In this document: piece after piece, positions 8,563 through 17,163 of the stretch | How positions within the stretch are numbered: the stretch's first letter is position 1 | Layout of the letters: every line of letters begins with the position of its first letter | Assembly: GCF_900111935.1 (NCBI RefSeq) | Contig: NZ_FOYN01000003.1 | Span: forward strand, 491,800-555,799 | Source of the DNA: Halorubrum sodomense | Lineage (GTDB): Archaea; Halobacteriota; Halobacteria; Halobacteriales; Haloferacaceae | Reading direction: 5' to 3' | DNA: 64,000 nucleotides | Program-made: the position numbers and the translations under genes | Notes under the pieces: generated by a model | What the model saw: the letters and a program-made list of their open reading frames with translations, nothing else | The model's database searches: none | What the model was told of the DNA's origin: nothing

Positions 8563-9573
8563 GTGGCTCCCACTCCCAGCCCCTCGACCGGCGAGACCCG
8601 CCTCGGCGAGGCGAGCGACGGCACCGACGCATCGGGTGACGGACTGCCGTTCGTCTCGGTGGTGATCCCGGTGTACAACGACCCGGCCGGAATCGAGGCG
8701 ACGCTCGACTCGCTCCGGCGACAGACCGCGACCACCGACCGGTACGAGGTGATCGTCGTGGACAACGGGTCGACGGACGAGACGCGCGACGTCGTCCGCG
8801 AGTACCTCGGGGACGAGACGTTCGAGGGGCTGCGGTTGTTCGTCGAGGACGACGTTCAGGGCTCGTACGCCGCCCGGAACGTCGGTATCTCCGCCGCGAC
8901 GGGGTCGGTGGTCGCCTTCGTCGACGCCGACATGGTCGTCGATCCCGGGTGGGTCGAGGCCGTCGCGCGGGAGATGGCCCTGACGGACGCGGCGTACCTC
9001 GCCTGCGACGTGCGGCTGTTCACGACCGGCGACGAAGGGACGGTGGCCAAGTACAACCGGCTGAAGGACCTCAACGTCCAGCGGTTTGTCGAGGAACTCT
9101 CGTTCGGGCCGACCTGTTCGCTGGTCGTCACGCGGACGCTCCTCGAGGACGTCGGCGGGTTCGACGCGCGGCTCCGGTCGAGCGGGGACGTCGAGTTCGG
9201 GAACCGCGTTGCGGCGAGCGGCCGCGAACTCCGATACACCCCAGACATCGTGGTGTATCACCCGACCCGGACGACCCTCGGCGCGCTCCTCCGGAAGTCT
9301 AGGCGGGTCGGACGCGGGAAAACTCAGCTGCGGCGGTACTACCCCGAGCGCTACGGGCCGCCGGTTCTCGCCGCGCTCAACCCCGCCGCCTTCCTCCCGC
9401 CGCGGCCGAGTTTCATGCGCCGGTCGGTGCGCAATTGGGCGGACCTCCCCGTCCGCCAGCAGGTCGCGTTCCTCCTGTTGAGCTACATCGCGTCGCTCGC
9501 GAAGGCGTACGGGCAACTGCTCGAACTCGCGTCGCCGACGGACACGGGCGCCGAGAAACCGTCCAGTCGCTGA
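8563..9573 (+). CDS. GT2-family glycosyltransferase
   Basis: Cytoplasmic-face glycosyltransferase of 336 residues, GT-A fold. Visible marks are FVSVVIPVYNDPAGIEATL near residue 30, VIVVDNGSTDET near 65, AARNVGISAATG near 105, the metal-binding FVDADMVVDPGW near 125, and an acidic SSGDVEFGNRV near 205. Hydrophobic residues near the C-terminus could be a membrane contact. The start is GTG 8563, fixed by the promoter element 33 nt upstream. It probably adds a sugar to the surface glycan or lipid-linked oligosaccharide made by this region. The donor is unknown. Confidence 0.9.
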   Translation: MAPTPSPSTGETRLGEASDGTDASGDGLPFVSVVIPVYNDPAGIEATLDSLRRQTATTDRYEVIVVDNGSTDETRDVVREYLGDETFEGLRLFVEDDVQGSYAARNVGISAATGSVVAFVDADMVVDPGWVEAVAREMALTDAAYLACDVRLFTTGDEGTVAKYNRLKDLNVQRFVEELSFGPTCSLVVTRTLLEDVGGFDARLRSSGDVEFGNRVAASGRELRYTPDIVVYHPTRTTLGALLRKSRRVGRGKTQLRRYYPERYGPPVLAALNPAAFLPPRPSFMRRSVRNWADLPVRQQVAFLLLSYIASLAKAYGQLLELASPTDTGAEKPSSR

Positions 9574-9614
9574 CGCGCTCGGGCCGGGTCACCGCCGACG
9601 CGGTCGCCGTCGCG

Positions 9615-9842
9615 TCAGGAGTCGTCGGTCTCCTCGAACGCCTCGACGCCCGGTAGGTCGGAGACGCCCTCGTGTTGGCCGACGTACGCCGCCGACTCCG
9701 TCTCCGACTCGAAGGTCTCCTCGTCCGGGTACTCGCGGACGGTCAGGACACGTCCGTCGTCGACGGCGAACACGATCTCCACCGACCCGTCGGCGTGTCG
9801 GTACTCCGCGGCATTCCTCGCCGAGTCGCCAGAGTCTGCCAT
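9615..9842 (-). CDS. Small conserved-looking haloarchaeal protein
   Basis: Acidic protein of 75 residues. A strand-rich core (YRHADGSVEIVFAVDDGRVL followed by TVREYPDEETF) ends in YVGQHEGVSDLPGVEAFEE. It has no signal peptide or membrane segment and I do not recognise a named family. ATG 9842 is preferred over the TTG at 9863. It is separated from its neighbours by short gaps and is probably transcribed alone. Confidence 0.65.
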   Translation of the reverse strand: MADSGDSARNAAEYRHADGSVEIVFAVDDGRVLTVREYPDEETFESETESAAYVGQHEGVSDLPGVEAFEETDDS

Positions 9843-9938
9843 CCGCTCGTGTTCGTGTCTCAACGGCTTAGCCGTTTCGCCCGTGATCGGTGTCGCGACC
9901 CGGTTTCGACCGGGAGATCGGTCGATCCCTCGTCGCCC

Positions 9939-10157
9939 CTATCTGTTGTCGAGCAGGTCCGCGACGGCCGTCGGCTCGGCGACGATGAACGCCTCCTCTC
10001 GGAGCATCTCCTCGTCGTCCGGGAGGTACAGGAACTTCTCCGACTCGGTCCCCGTCGCCCGGATCTGTTCCCAGTCGTCGAGATCGTATCCGAGGTCCTC
10101 GCTGCCCGGGTCGTCCGGCTGGTCCTCCCACTCGACCTCGAGCGAACTCCGCGTCAT
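9939..10157 (-). CDS. Small acidic haloarchaeal protein
   Basis: A 72-residue, very acidic protein (LEVEWEDQPDDPGSEDLGYD at the start, FLYLPDDEEMLREEAFIV in the middle). No known domain is recognised. The ATG at 10157 is preceded by a good ribosome binding site (GGAGGGAG), unlike the leaderless neighbours, so it may be co-transcribed with the beta-helix gene that ends about 110 nt upstream. Confidence 0.65.
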   Translation of the reverse strand: MTRSSLEVEWEDQPDDPGSEDLGYDLDDWEQIRATGTESEKFLYLPDDEEMLREEAFIVAEPTAVADLLDNR

Positions 10158-10265
10158 GCTCCCTCCGCCGTGCGGTCGCTCCCCGTCGCGAGGCTCCCTG
10201 CGGGACGGTGTCGACGCGGACCGAGCGGCGGCTCTCCGAGAGGGCTGCGGCGTGGCGCCATCAGT

Positions 10266-13200
10266 TCACCTCCGGAAGGTGAGCGACGCGTCGCCGTCGA
10301 TCCGTAGCCGCGTGACGTCGCCGGAGAAACCGAACGTGTCGCGGTCCTCCGCGACGGTCCCGCTGGCGACGCCGCCCGTCGCGGCGTCCGACGCCTCGGC
10401 GCCCCAGCCGCCGTCGCGCTTCGCGACCGAGCCGGTCGTCTCGACGAGGTAGCTCGCCTCGGCGCCGTCGCCGTCGACGACGAGCTCGTGCGGCAGGTCG
10501 TGACCACCGTTCAGGGTCGACGGGTCGACGGGCTCACCGTCCACGCGGACGACGAGGTCGCTCTCGACCTGGAAGTTCGTGAACGCACCGGTGACCGCGT
10601 AGGCGCTGGTGTCCCCCTCGGCGCGTCCGGTGACCGTACCGTCGGTCACGTCCGCGTCGGTCGCGCCGTCACCGGCCGTCACGCTCCCGTCCACCGTGAA
10701 CGTGTACGCGAGCGGGTCGTCCGTCTGGCTGCCGTCGACCTCGACCGTTCGGGCGGGTTCGACGCCCAGCTCCGAGGGCTCGACCGTCTCGCCGTCCAGG
10801 CGAACGGGGATGTCGCCGTCGAGTTGGAAGTCGGTGAACGCGCCGGTGACGAGGAACGAGTCGATCCCGCCCTCGACGTGGCCGGTGACGGTCGAGCCGT
10901 CGATCACGTCGCTCCCGTTCGCTCGCGGCCCGGGCTCGACGCTCCCGTCCATCACGAACGCGTACTCGACGCGGTCGGACGTGCCGCTCCCGTCGACGAC
11001 GAGTTTGCGCTCTTTCGTCGTCTCCGTCGCAGAGCCGTCGGACATCGTGTCGTCGCCGGTCGAGCCGTCGCCGGTCGAGTCGTCGCCGGTCGAGTCCACT
11101 AACTCCGAGGGGTCGACCGTCTCGCCGTCCAGGCGAACGGGGATGTCGCCTCCGAGTTGGAAGTCGGTGAACGAACCGGTGACGATGAACGAATCGATTC
11201 CGCCCTCGACGTGGCCGGTGACGGTCGAGCCGTCGATCACGTCGCTCCCGTTCGCTCGCGCGCCGGGCTCGACGCTCCCGTCCACCGCGAACGTGTACTC
11301 GACGCGGTCGGACGTGACGCCCCCGTCGATGACGAGCTTCGCCTCATCGACCGTCGAGTCGGTGTCGCTGGTGGAATCGGTGTCGCCGGTCGAGTCGCCG
11401 TCGTCAGTCGTCCCGTCGGTCGAGCCGGTGCCGTCGGTTGAATCGCTGGTCGAGTCGGTCGTCTCCGAGACGACCAGCTCGGACGGGTCGACCGTCTCGC
11501 CGTCCAGACGGACTTCGGGGTTGCCGTCGACCTGGAAGTCGGTGAACTCGCCGGAGACCCAGAAGGAGTCGATCCCGCCCTCGACCTGCCCGGAGACGGT
11601 CGTCCCGTCGATCTCGTCGCTGGCGTTCGCTCGCGGCCCGGGCTCGACGCTGCCGTCCACCGTGAACGTGTACGTGAGCCGGTCGGTGGTTTGGCTGCCG
11701 TCGACGACGAGCTCCTGTGTTCCGTCGGGAGCGGTCGACGTCGAGCCGTCGGCCGAGTCCTCCGTGCCGGTAGACTCCGTGTCGTCCGTCGAGTCCGTGG
11801 ACGCCGCCTCCGGATTCGGGAACGGACACGACCCGTCCTTGGTTATCGACGAGCTCGACGCCGTCGAGTTCTCGAGGGTGACCTCCCTGCCGGTCACGTC
11901 GACGGTGGAGTCCTCGACGACGCCGCCGCTCGAGTCCACGAAGTTGACACCGTCGCGGCTCGACCCCGTCTGGTGGACACAGCAGTTCCGGACGATCGAG
12001 TCGTCGGCCTCGACGAGGCGGATCGCCTCTCGACCCGACGCCGACCCGGTGATGCTGACGTTCTCCATCCGGATCCAGTGCGGTTTCGGTGGCGTCCGCT
12101 GCCACTCGCGCCACGGGATGACGCCGGGGCGGCCCCGCCGGACGGCCCACATGTCGTCGATGTCTACCCGGACGCGGGTGTTCTCGACGCGCACGCTCCG
12201 TCCCTGCGGCGAGAGGTTGATCATCGCGATGCCGTTCGGGGCGTCCGCGCCGACGAGTTCGCAGTCGCGGACCTCCGCACCCGCCGGGATCGACTCGGCG
12301 CCCTCGAGTTGAACGCCCTGATCGATGTGGATCCCGCGCATCCCGAACCCGGTCGAGATGTCGCCGAGCGCCGGTCCGGTGTACTTCTCGAAGTCGATTT
12401 CCACCGTACAGTTCTCGATGTAACTCCCCTCCCCGCCGATGCGGACGTTTGCGGCGTTGTTGTTGAGGAAGTAGCAGTCGACGATCTCGACCTGTCCGGG
12501 CGTCCGGGAGGTGTACGTGCCGTTGTTGCCGAACTCGCGGAAGTCACACCCCTCGATCCGGACCGTTCCCTTGTTCGACCAGCCGACCCAGACACCGATC
12601 CGTCCGTTACCCCTCGCGTACCCGTCGATGCGAGAGCCCTTCTTCGCCACCGCGTCCCGCAGCACCCCGCGGCCGCTCTCGCTCGTGATCCCGAGCAGGA
12701 AGGCGCTGACCTGCCCGGAGTTATCCGTGAGCCCGCGGCCGAGGAACTCGACGTCTTGGATGTGGAAGTGGTTCCGGCAGCGCAGCCGGATCCCGGTTGT
12801 GGTGTCATCCGCCCGCATGTCCACGTCGACGTTCTCGATGAGCACGTCGTCGGGCACCGGGTCGTAGTTGAACAGGAATCCGGAGTAGCCGGTCGGCGGA
12901 ACGAACCGGACGTCGCCGTCGCCGAGCACGCCGACGCGGTCGGCGTCGATCTCGACCACTCCGTCGAAGCTGTACTCGCCCTGGGGGAACCGCACCAGCG
13001 TCCCGTCCGAGAGCGCGTCTTCCAGGCGGTCGTTCACCGGGTCGTTCCCGCTCGGGTCCAGTCCCAGGTCGTCGACCGCGTCCAGCACCCGATCGAACTC
13101 GATCCCGTGGCGGGTCGTTCCCCCCGCGGCGGCGCCGCCCGTCGAGACGGTGGCGACCGTGGCGGCGGCCACGCCCGCCATCTTCAGGTAGCCGCGCCGG

Positions 13201-13349
13201 TCGAGCAGCGACGTGTCGTCACCCCCCTCCGTCTCGATCTCCCGTTCGTCGTCGGCCCCTGTTTCGGACTCGTAATCACGGCCTACCGGACGATCGGCGC
13301 GATAATCGGTTCCTACTGACTCGTCGTCGGGTGCCCGTTCTTTGGACAT
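10266..13349 (-). CDS. Tat-exported right-handed beta-helix protein with five C-terminal repeats
   Basis: Extracellular protein of 1027 residues. A twin-arginine signal (DRRGYLKMAGVAAATVATVS) lies at about 50-70, after a long acidic leader. Residues 85-490 form a pectate-lyase-like beta-helix that starts with HGIEFDRVLDAVDDLGLDP and contains many turn steps such as VEIVDCYFLNNNAANVRIGG. A Ser/Thr/Asp-rich linker leads to five repeats of about 80-90 residues (for example YTFTVDGSVEPGPRANASD, VEGGIDSF, VRLDGETVDPSEL). Proteins with this fold include polysaccharide lyases and uronan C5-epimerases; catalytic residues cannot be assigned here. ATG 13349 fits a TATA element 31 nt upstream. A truncated-tail paralogue lies at 13628. 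Confidence 0.85.
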   Translation of the reverse strand: MSKERAPDDESVGTDYRADRPVGRDYESETGADDEREIETEGGDDTSLLDRRGYLKMAGVAAATVATVSTGGAAAGGTTRHGIEFDRVLDAVDDLGLDPSGNDPVNDRLEDALSDGTLVRFPQGEYSFDGVVEIDADRVGVLGDGDVRFVPPTGYSGFLFNYDPVPDDVLIENVDVDMRADDTTTGIRLRCRNHFHIQDVEFLGRGLTDNSGQVSAFLLGITSESGRGVLRDAVAKKGSRIDGYARGNGRIGVWVGWSNKGTVRIEGCDFREFGNNGTYTSRTPGQVEIVDCYFLNNNAANVRIGGEGSYIENCTVEIDFEKYTGPALGDISTGFGMRGIHIDQGVQLEGAESIPAGAEVRDCELVGADAPNGIAMINLSPQGRSVRVENTRVRVDIDDMWAVRRGRPGVIPWREWQRTPPKPHWIRMENVSITGSASGREAIRLVEADDSIVRNCCVHQTGSSRDGVNFVDSSGGVVEDSTVDVTGREVTLENSTASSSSITKDGSCPFPNPEAASTDSTDDTESTGTEDSADGSTSTAPDGTQELVVDGSQTTDRLTYTFTVDGSVEPGPRANASDEIDGTTVSGQVEGGIDSFWVSGEFTDFQVDGNPEVRLDGETVDPSELVVSETTDSTSDSTDGTGSTDGTTDDGDSTGDTDSTSDTDSTVDEAKLVIDGGVTSDRVEYTFAVDGSVEPGARANGSDVIDGSTVTGHVEGGIDSFIVTGSFTDFQLGGDIPVRLDGETVDPSELVDSTGDDSTGDGSTGDDTMSDGSATETTKERKLVVDGSGTSDRVEYAFVMDGSVEPGPRANGSDVIDGSTVTGHVEGGIDSFLVTGAFTDFQLDGDIPVRLDGETVEPSELGVEPARTVEVDGSQTDDPLAYTFTVDGSVTAGDGATDADVTDGTVTGRAEGDTSAYAVTGAFTNFQVESDLVVRVDGEPVDPSTLNGGHDLPHELVVDGDGAEASYLVETTGSVAKRDGGWGAEASDAATGGVASGTVAEDRDTFGFSGDVTRLRIDGDASLTFRR
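10269..11715 (-). repeat. Five in-frame 80-90-residue repeats
   Basis: Approximate repeat limits on the minus strand are 11715-11471, 11339-11098, 11006-10756, 10755-10488 and 10487-10269. Copies 1-3 are nearly identical at their centres (VEGGIDSF, FTDFQ, VRLDGETV); copies 4 and 5 have diverged. Copies 1-3 are separated by Ser/Thr/Asp/Gly linkers, while 3-5 follow each other directly. Confidence 0.8.
12911..13109 (-). repeat. 199-bp block identical to 14947-15145
   Basis: This segment, encoding the start of the beta-helix, matches 14947-15145 base for base by eye, including synonymous positions. Flanking sequence diverges sharply at both edges. Confidence 0.85.
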
Positions 13350-13370
13350 GCCCCGGCGTTCCGGGGTCAC

Positions 13371-13380
13371 CATAATATTC
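13371..13380 (-). promoter_or_regulatory. TATA-like element GAATATTATG
   Basis: GAATATTATG on the minus strand starts 31 nt before ATG 13349. This argues for that start rather than the ATG at 13373, which lies inside the element. Confidence 0.55.
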
Positions 13381-13627
13381 GTTTTCGCCAGTAACTGACC
13401 GGAAGCGTGCGGATGGGATGGATTGGTTACCAGATGAAGCCCGATTGGTGGCGATACGGTTCATCTCACGTTAGGAACAGATTACTTTCATAATTTTACA
13501 GGACGTATCCGATAACCGGTGAGTAACGGGTCGTAGGACGTGCTTACCGATCCAGACGACGACCAGATCGCCGCGAGTCGCGATCCGGGGCTCGGCTGGC
13601 GCGCGGAGCGCAGCCGCGGGGCGAGCC

Positions 13628-15448
13628 TCACGGTCGGTACAGCACCCGTCCGATCGGCACGTCCCCGTCCAGCGCGTCGACGCTGATCCGGAGCGAGTTC
13701 GAGACCGACTCGGCGTCCGGGAGGGACGGCACCGCCGGACCGAGCCCGAGGCAGATGCGCTCGGTCCCGGCGGTGCGACCGAGCGTCCGGAGGAAGGGCA
13801 CGGCCGCGGTGAGATCGACGCCGGACCCGTCGTCGCCGAACCGCTCCAAGACGGTCTCGACGCCGAGACACAGGAGGTGATCGTCGAGCGGTGTCGTCAG
13901 GTCGGCGTCGACGACGATCGGGTGACCGTCGGTCCGGATCTCGCTCCCGCTCACCGCGCTCCGCGGCGAGTGATCCAGGAACACCCCGTCTCGGTCCCGC
14001 CCGGGACAGTCGATGTCGCAGTCGATCACCGCCGACCCGGGCGCCAGTCTGAGGTCGACGGCGACGCCGCCCGCCGCGTCCCCGTCGACGGTGACGTTCC
14101 GCAGTTCCGTCCAGTGTGGCGGCGGCGGGCGCCGTCGGTCCGGGCGGTAGGGGAGCGCTCCTACCGGGCCGCGGCGCACCGCCGGTGTCCCGTCGATGTC
14201 GCATCGGATCTCCGTGTCGCGGACGACGAGACTCCGCGCCACCGGCGACTGTTCGACGACGGACTGGGACAGCGGCGACGACCGGGCACGGATCGTGCAG
14301 TCGCGGATCTCCGCGCCCGCGGGTAACGGCGGCGCGCCCTCGCGTTGGACGCCCTGTTCGACGACGACCGCCCGCGTGTTGAACTCATCCGACGCGTCCA
14401 CCGCGCCGCCGGTGTAGCGACTGAGATCGATCTCGATCGTGCAGTTCTCGACGTAGCTCCCAGCGCCGCTGATGCGGGCGCTCGTCGCGTTGTTGTTGAG
14501 GAAGTAGCAGTCGACGATCTCGACGTTTCCCGGCGTCCGGGAGCCGTAGACGCCGTTGTTGCCGAACTCGCGGAAGTCACACCCCTCGATCCGGACCGTT
14601 CCCTTGTTCGACCAGCCGACCCAGACACCGATCCGCCCGTTCCCTCCCTTGTACCCGTCGATGCGAGAGCCCTTCTTCGCCACCGCGTCCCGCAGCACCC
14701 CCCGTCCGTCCTCGTCGTTGACCGCGAGGGCGAACGCGCTCGGCGTTCCGCCGTCCGATTCGCTCGTCCCGCGGCCGAGGAACTCGACGTCTTGGATGTG
14801 GAAGTGGTTCCGGCAGCGCAGCCGGATCCCGGTCGTGGTGTCGTCGGGGCGGACGTCGACATCGACGTTCTCGATGAGCACGTCATCGGGCACCGGGTCG
14901 TAGTTGAACAGGAGCCGCGTGTAGCCGGCCGGGAGAACGAACCGGGCGTCGCCGTCGCCGAGCACGCCGACGCGGTCGGCGTCGATCTCGACCACTCCGT
15001 CGAAGCTGTACTCGCCCTGGGGGAACCGCACCAGCGTCCCGTCCGAGAGCGCGTCTTCCAGGCGGTCGTTCACCGGGTCGTTCCCGCTCGGGTCCAGTCC
15101 CAGGTCGTCGACCGCGTCCAGCACCCGATCGAACTCGATCCCGTGACGCGTCCCGAGGTCTCCGTCGTCGGGCTCGTCCGCGGACCCGCCGTCGGGGCCG
15201 TCGTCCGACGCCCCGTCGTCCGCGCCCGGATCGTCGGGAGCGGCGTTCGCCGCCCCGTCCGACCCCAGACCGAGACAGCCGGCCGCCGAGGCCACCGCGG
15301 CACCGACGACCCCGAGATAGGGGCGCCTGCCGCAGGAGCCGGGCCCGCCGCCGACGCCACGCGAACCGTCGCCCCGATCCGAGCCATCGTCGTCGGGTGA
15401 ACCGTCGTCGCTCTCGGAACGGTGGTCGTCATCCCGGCCGGCGTTCAT
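13628..15448 (-). CDS. Beta-helix lipoprotein, paralogue of the 10266 gene
   Basis: Exported protein of 606 residues. The N-terminus is Asp/Gly-rich, then GRRPYLGVVGAAVASAAGCLG gives a Tat-like signal ending in a lipobox Cys near residue 58, so it is likely membrane-anchored. A low-complexity Asp-rich linker precedes the beta-helix, which shares long stretches with the 10266 protein (HGIEFDRVLDAVDDLGLDP, FHIQDVEFLGRG, GVWVGWSNKGTVRIEG). It lacks the five C-terminal repeats of its paralogue. Its ATG overlaps the upstream hydrolase stop by 4 nt, so it is the second gene of that operon. A lyase or epimerase role on an acidic glycan is possible but not shown. Confidence 0.85.
   Translation of the reverse strand: MNAGRDDDHRSESDDGSPDDDGSDRGDGSRGVGGGPGSCGRRPYLGVVGAAVASAAGCLGLGSDGAANAAPDDPGADDGASDDGPDGGSADEPDDGDLGTRHGIEFDRVLDAVDDLGLDPSGNDPVNDRLEDALSDGTLVRFPQGEYSFDGVVEIDADRVGVLGDGDARFVLPAGYTRLLFNYDPVPDDVLIENVDVDVRPDDTTTGIRLRCRNHFHIQDVEFLGRGTSESDGGTPSAFALAVNDEDGRGVLRDAVAKKGSRIDGYKGGNGRIGVWVGWSNKGTVRIEGCDFREFGNNGVYGSRTPGNVEIVDCYFLNNNATSARISGAGSYVENCTIEIDLSRYTGGAVDASDEFNTRAVVVEQGVQREGAPPLPAGAEIRDCTIRARSSPLSQSVVEQSPVARSLVVRDTEIRCDIDGTPAVRRGPVGALPYRPDRRRPPPPHWTELRNVTVDGDAAGGVAVDLRLAPGSAVIDCDIDCPGRDRDGVFLDHSPRSAVSGSEIRTDGHPIVVDADLTTPLDDHLLCLGVETVLERFGDDGSGVDLTAAVPFLRTLGRTAGTERICLGLGPAVPSLPDAESVSNSLRISVDALDGDVPIGRVLYRP
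14947..15145 (-). repeat. 199-bp block identical to 12911-13109
   Basis: This is the second copy of the identical segment shared by the two beta-helix genes. Shorter near-identical stretches also occur at about 12541-12660 versus 14579-14700. Confidence 0.85.
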
Positions 15449-17034
15449 AAGTAACCCAGGCCGCGAAGGCGCTCTTCGACCGCTTCGTCGCTCCCGGGAC
15501 CGTCGGTCGCCGCGTCCGAGGAGGCGTGGTCCCGCTCGACTACATCCCGGGTTGCCGGCGGCGACCCGGGCTCGAACAGCTCCGTCAGCACGCGGCCATG
15601 GGCGGCCGCGGGAACGGGCTCGCCGAGCCCGTGGAGCAGGGTCGGCGCCACGTCGACGACCGTCGCCCCTTCGACCGCGATGTCGGCGGCTATCGGGGGG
15701 CCGCGGGCGAAGAGGACGCCCTCGGGCCGGTGATAGCCGGCGATCCCGTCAGCGTCGACGACGGTCTCGTCGGCGAGTCCGGGCTTGACATGATACCCCT
15801 CGACGCCCTCAACGACCACGTCGGGCGCGAACTCGTCTTCGGGGTTGAGGTCGTCGCCGTCGCGGACGGAGAGCACCCGCTCTCCGGTCTCGGGGTCGGT
15901 CACCGCCGCGAGCGCGGACATCACCTCCGACTTGACTCGGTCGCGCTCGCCGGGGGCGACGGCCCCGTCGTCGAACCGCGACGTGTCGTTGACGTAGACG
16001 CTGCCGAGCCCGTGGAGGAACGCCCGCGTCTGCGCGGAGTCGACGTCGTAGAGGGCGTGGTCGCCGGGCACCGCCCGCGCGACGCTGTCGACGACCGACG
16101 CCGGAAGCCGCTCGACGAGCGTCTCGTCGTCGATGCCGATCCGTGCTAACGCGTTCAACACGGTCGACTTCGACACCCCGGCGCGCGAGAGCACGCCCCG
16201 GGCCCCCGTCGAGCGCTTCGGCGTCAACAGTCCCGCGTCCGCCAGCGCTCGGTTGACGTTGACGACCCGCGATATCGGCCCGAACCCGTGGTCGGAGACG
16301 ACGTACAGCGTCGCGCCCAGCCGGTCGCAGTAGGTCATCACCTCGGCGAGGACCGCGTCCAGCTCCCGGTAGTGTTCCAGGATCACCTCCTCGTCCCAGA
16401 TCAGATGCTGGAGCCTGTCGGGCGCCGTGAAGGTGAAGAAGAACAGTCGCCAGTCTTCCCGCTCCGTGAGCGACCGCAACAGCTCGCGGCGCGCCTCGAA
16501 CAGCGACGCGAAGTCCGCGAGGAACTCGTCGCGCCGGTCCTCGCCGTACTCGTGCCACCTGAGGCCGACTCGGTAGTCGGGAATCTCTTCGCGGATCGCC
16601 TCGCCCAGCCGGGCCGGCTGCGTGAACCCCGCCGCGTCGGTCGAGCTCGTCATCATTCCGGCGACCATCGCTCCGTCGTCGCCGACCCCGCCGGCCGGGT
16701 ACGTCATCGGCACGTTCGCGACGACGGCGGGCGAGAGCAGCTCCCAAAGCGGCGGCTGTCGGAGGTCCTCGCGGTTGTAGGGCCGCTGACTGTAATCGCT
16801 CCCCAGTTTCATGAACTCGTAGAGTCCGTGTCGGTCGGGCCAGGTACCGGTCGCGATGGAGGGCCACGCGACCGGCGTGTTCGCTGGCGTCGTGCTCCGG
16901 AGGGGACCGGCGGCTCCCGTCTCGATCAGCTCGGCGAACGCGGGGAGCTCCCCAGCTTCGATCCACGGCCGGACGAGCGGCCACGGGACGCCGTCAAGCC
17001 CCAACACGAACGCGCGGTTACCGTCGTCGCTCAC
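15445..17034 (-). CDS. Alkaline-phosphatase-superfamily phosphohydrolase/phosphomutase-like protein
   Basis: Protein of 529 residues, type I phosphodiesterase/nucleotide pyrophosphatase fold. Metal and nucleophile positions are visible: FVLGLDGVPW (Asp14), STTPANTPVAWPSIATG (Thr region about 48-53), APDRLQHLIWD near 210, VVSDHGFGPIS near 255, and GYHRPEGV near 460. The C-terminus EERLRGLGYL is usual for this group. No signal peptide is seen. Substrates in related proteins are phosphate diesters or sugar phosphates; the real substrate here is unknown, but a glycan-linked phosphate fits the location. The start is GTG 17034, overlapping by 4 nt (GTGA) a 13-codon frame. Confidence 0.85.
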   Translation of the reverse strand: MSDDGNRAFVLGLDGVPWPLVRPWIEAGELPAFAELIETGAAGPLRSTTPANTPVAWPSIATGTWPDRHGLYEFMKLGSDYSQRPYNREDLRQPPLWELLSPAVVANVPMTYPAGGVGDDGAMVAGMMTSSTDAAGFTQPARLGEAIREEIPDYRVGLRWHEYGEDRRDEFLADFASLFEARRELLRSLTEREDWRLFFFTFTAPDRLQHLIWDEEVILEHYRELDAVLAEVMTYCDRLGATLYVVSDHGFGPISRVVNVNRALADAGLLTPKRSTGARGVLSRAGVSKSTVLNALARIGIDDETLVERLPASVVDSVARAVPGDHALYDVDSAQTRAFLHGLGSVYVNDTSRFDDGAVAPGERDRVKSEVMSALAAVTDPETGERVLSVRDGDDLNPEDEFAPDVVVEGVEGYHVKPGLADETVVDADGIAGYHRPEGVLFARGPPIAADIAVEGATVVDVAPTLLHGLGEPVPAAAHGRVLTELFEPGSPPATRDVVERDHASSDAATDGPGSDEAVEERLRGLGYL

Positions 17035-17072
17035 CGCGACCGCCCCCGTCGACGCCGCTCGGTCCGAATCAT
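17031..17072 (-). CDS. Candidate leaderless mini-ORF before the hydrolase
   Basis: The 13-residue frame MIRTERRRRGRSR has its ATG at 17072, 34 nt from the TATA-like element at 17099-17109, and its TGA overlaps the hydrolase GTG by 4 nt. The position suits a leaderless transcript start with translational coupling to the main gene. Expression is unproven. Confidence 0.4.
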   Translation of the reverse strand: MIRTERRRRGRSR

Positions 17073-17098
17073 TGAGCCTCGTTTGGGGAAAGACGAAA

Positions 17099-17109
17099 TT
17101 TGTTATGAC
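17099..17109 (-). promoter_or_regulatory. TATA-like element GTCATAACAAA
   Basis: The core CATAACAAA on the minus strand lies 34 nt before the mini-ORF ATG at 17072 and about 72 nt before the hydrolase GTG. Confidence 0.55.
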
Positions 17110-17163
17110 TGCCGTACCCGAGTAAGACGGCCTTACCCTCGAAAACGGGGTTCGCGAGCGGTC

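Noticed and set aside
11691-13319. A 542-codon plus-strand frame opposite the beta-helix gene
   Set aside because: Its composition mirrors the antisense of the acidic gene; the paralogue at 13628 has a matching shadow, as expected.
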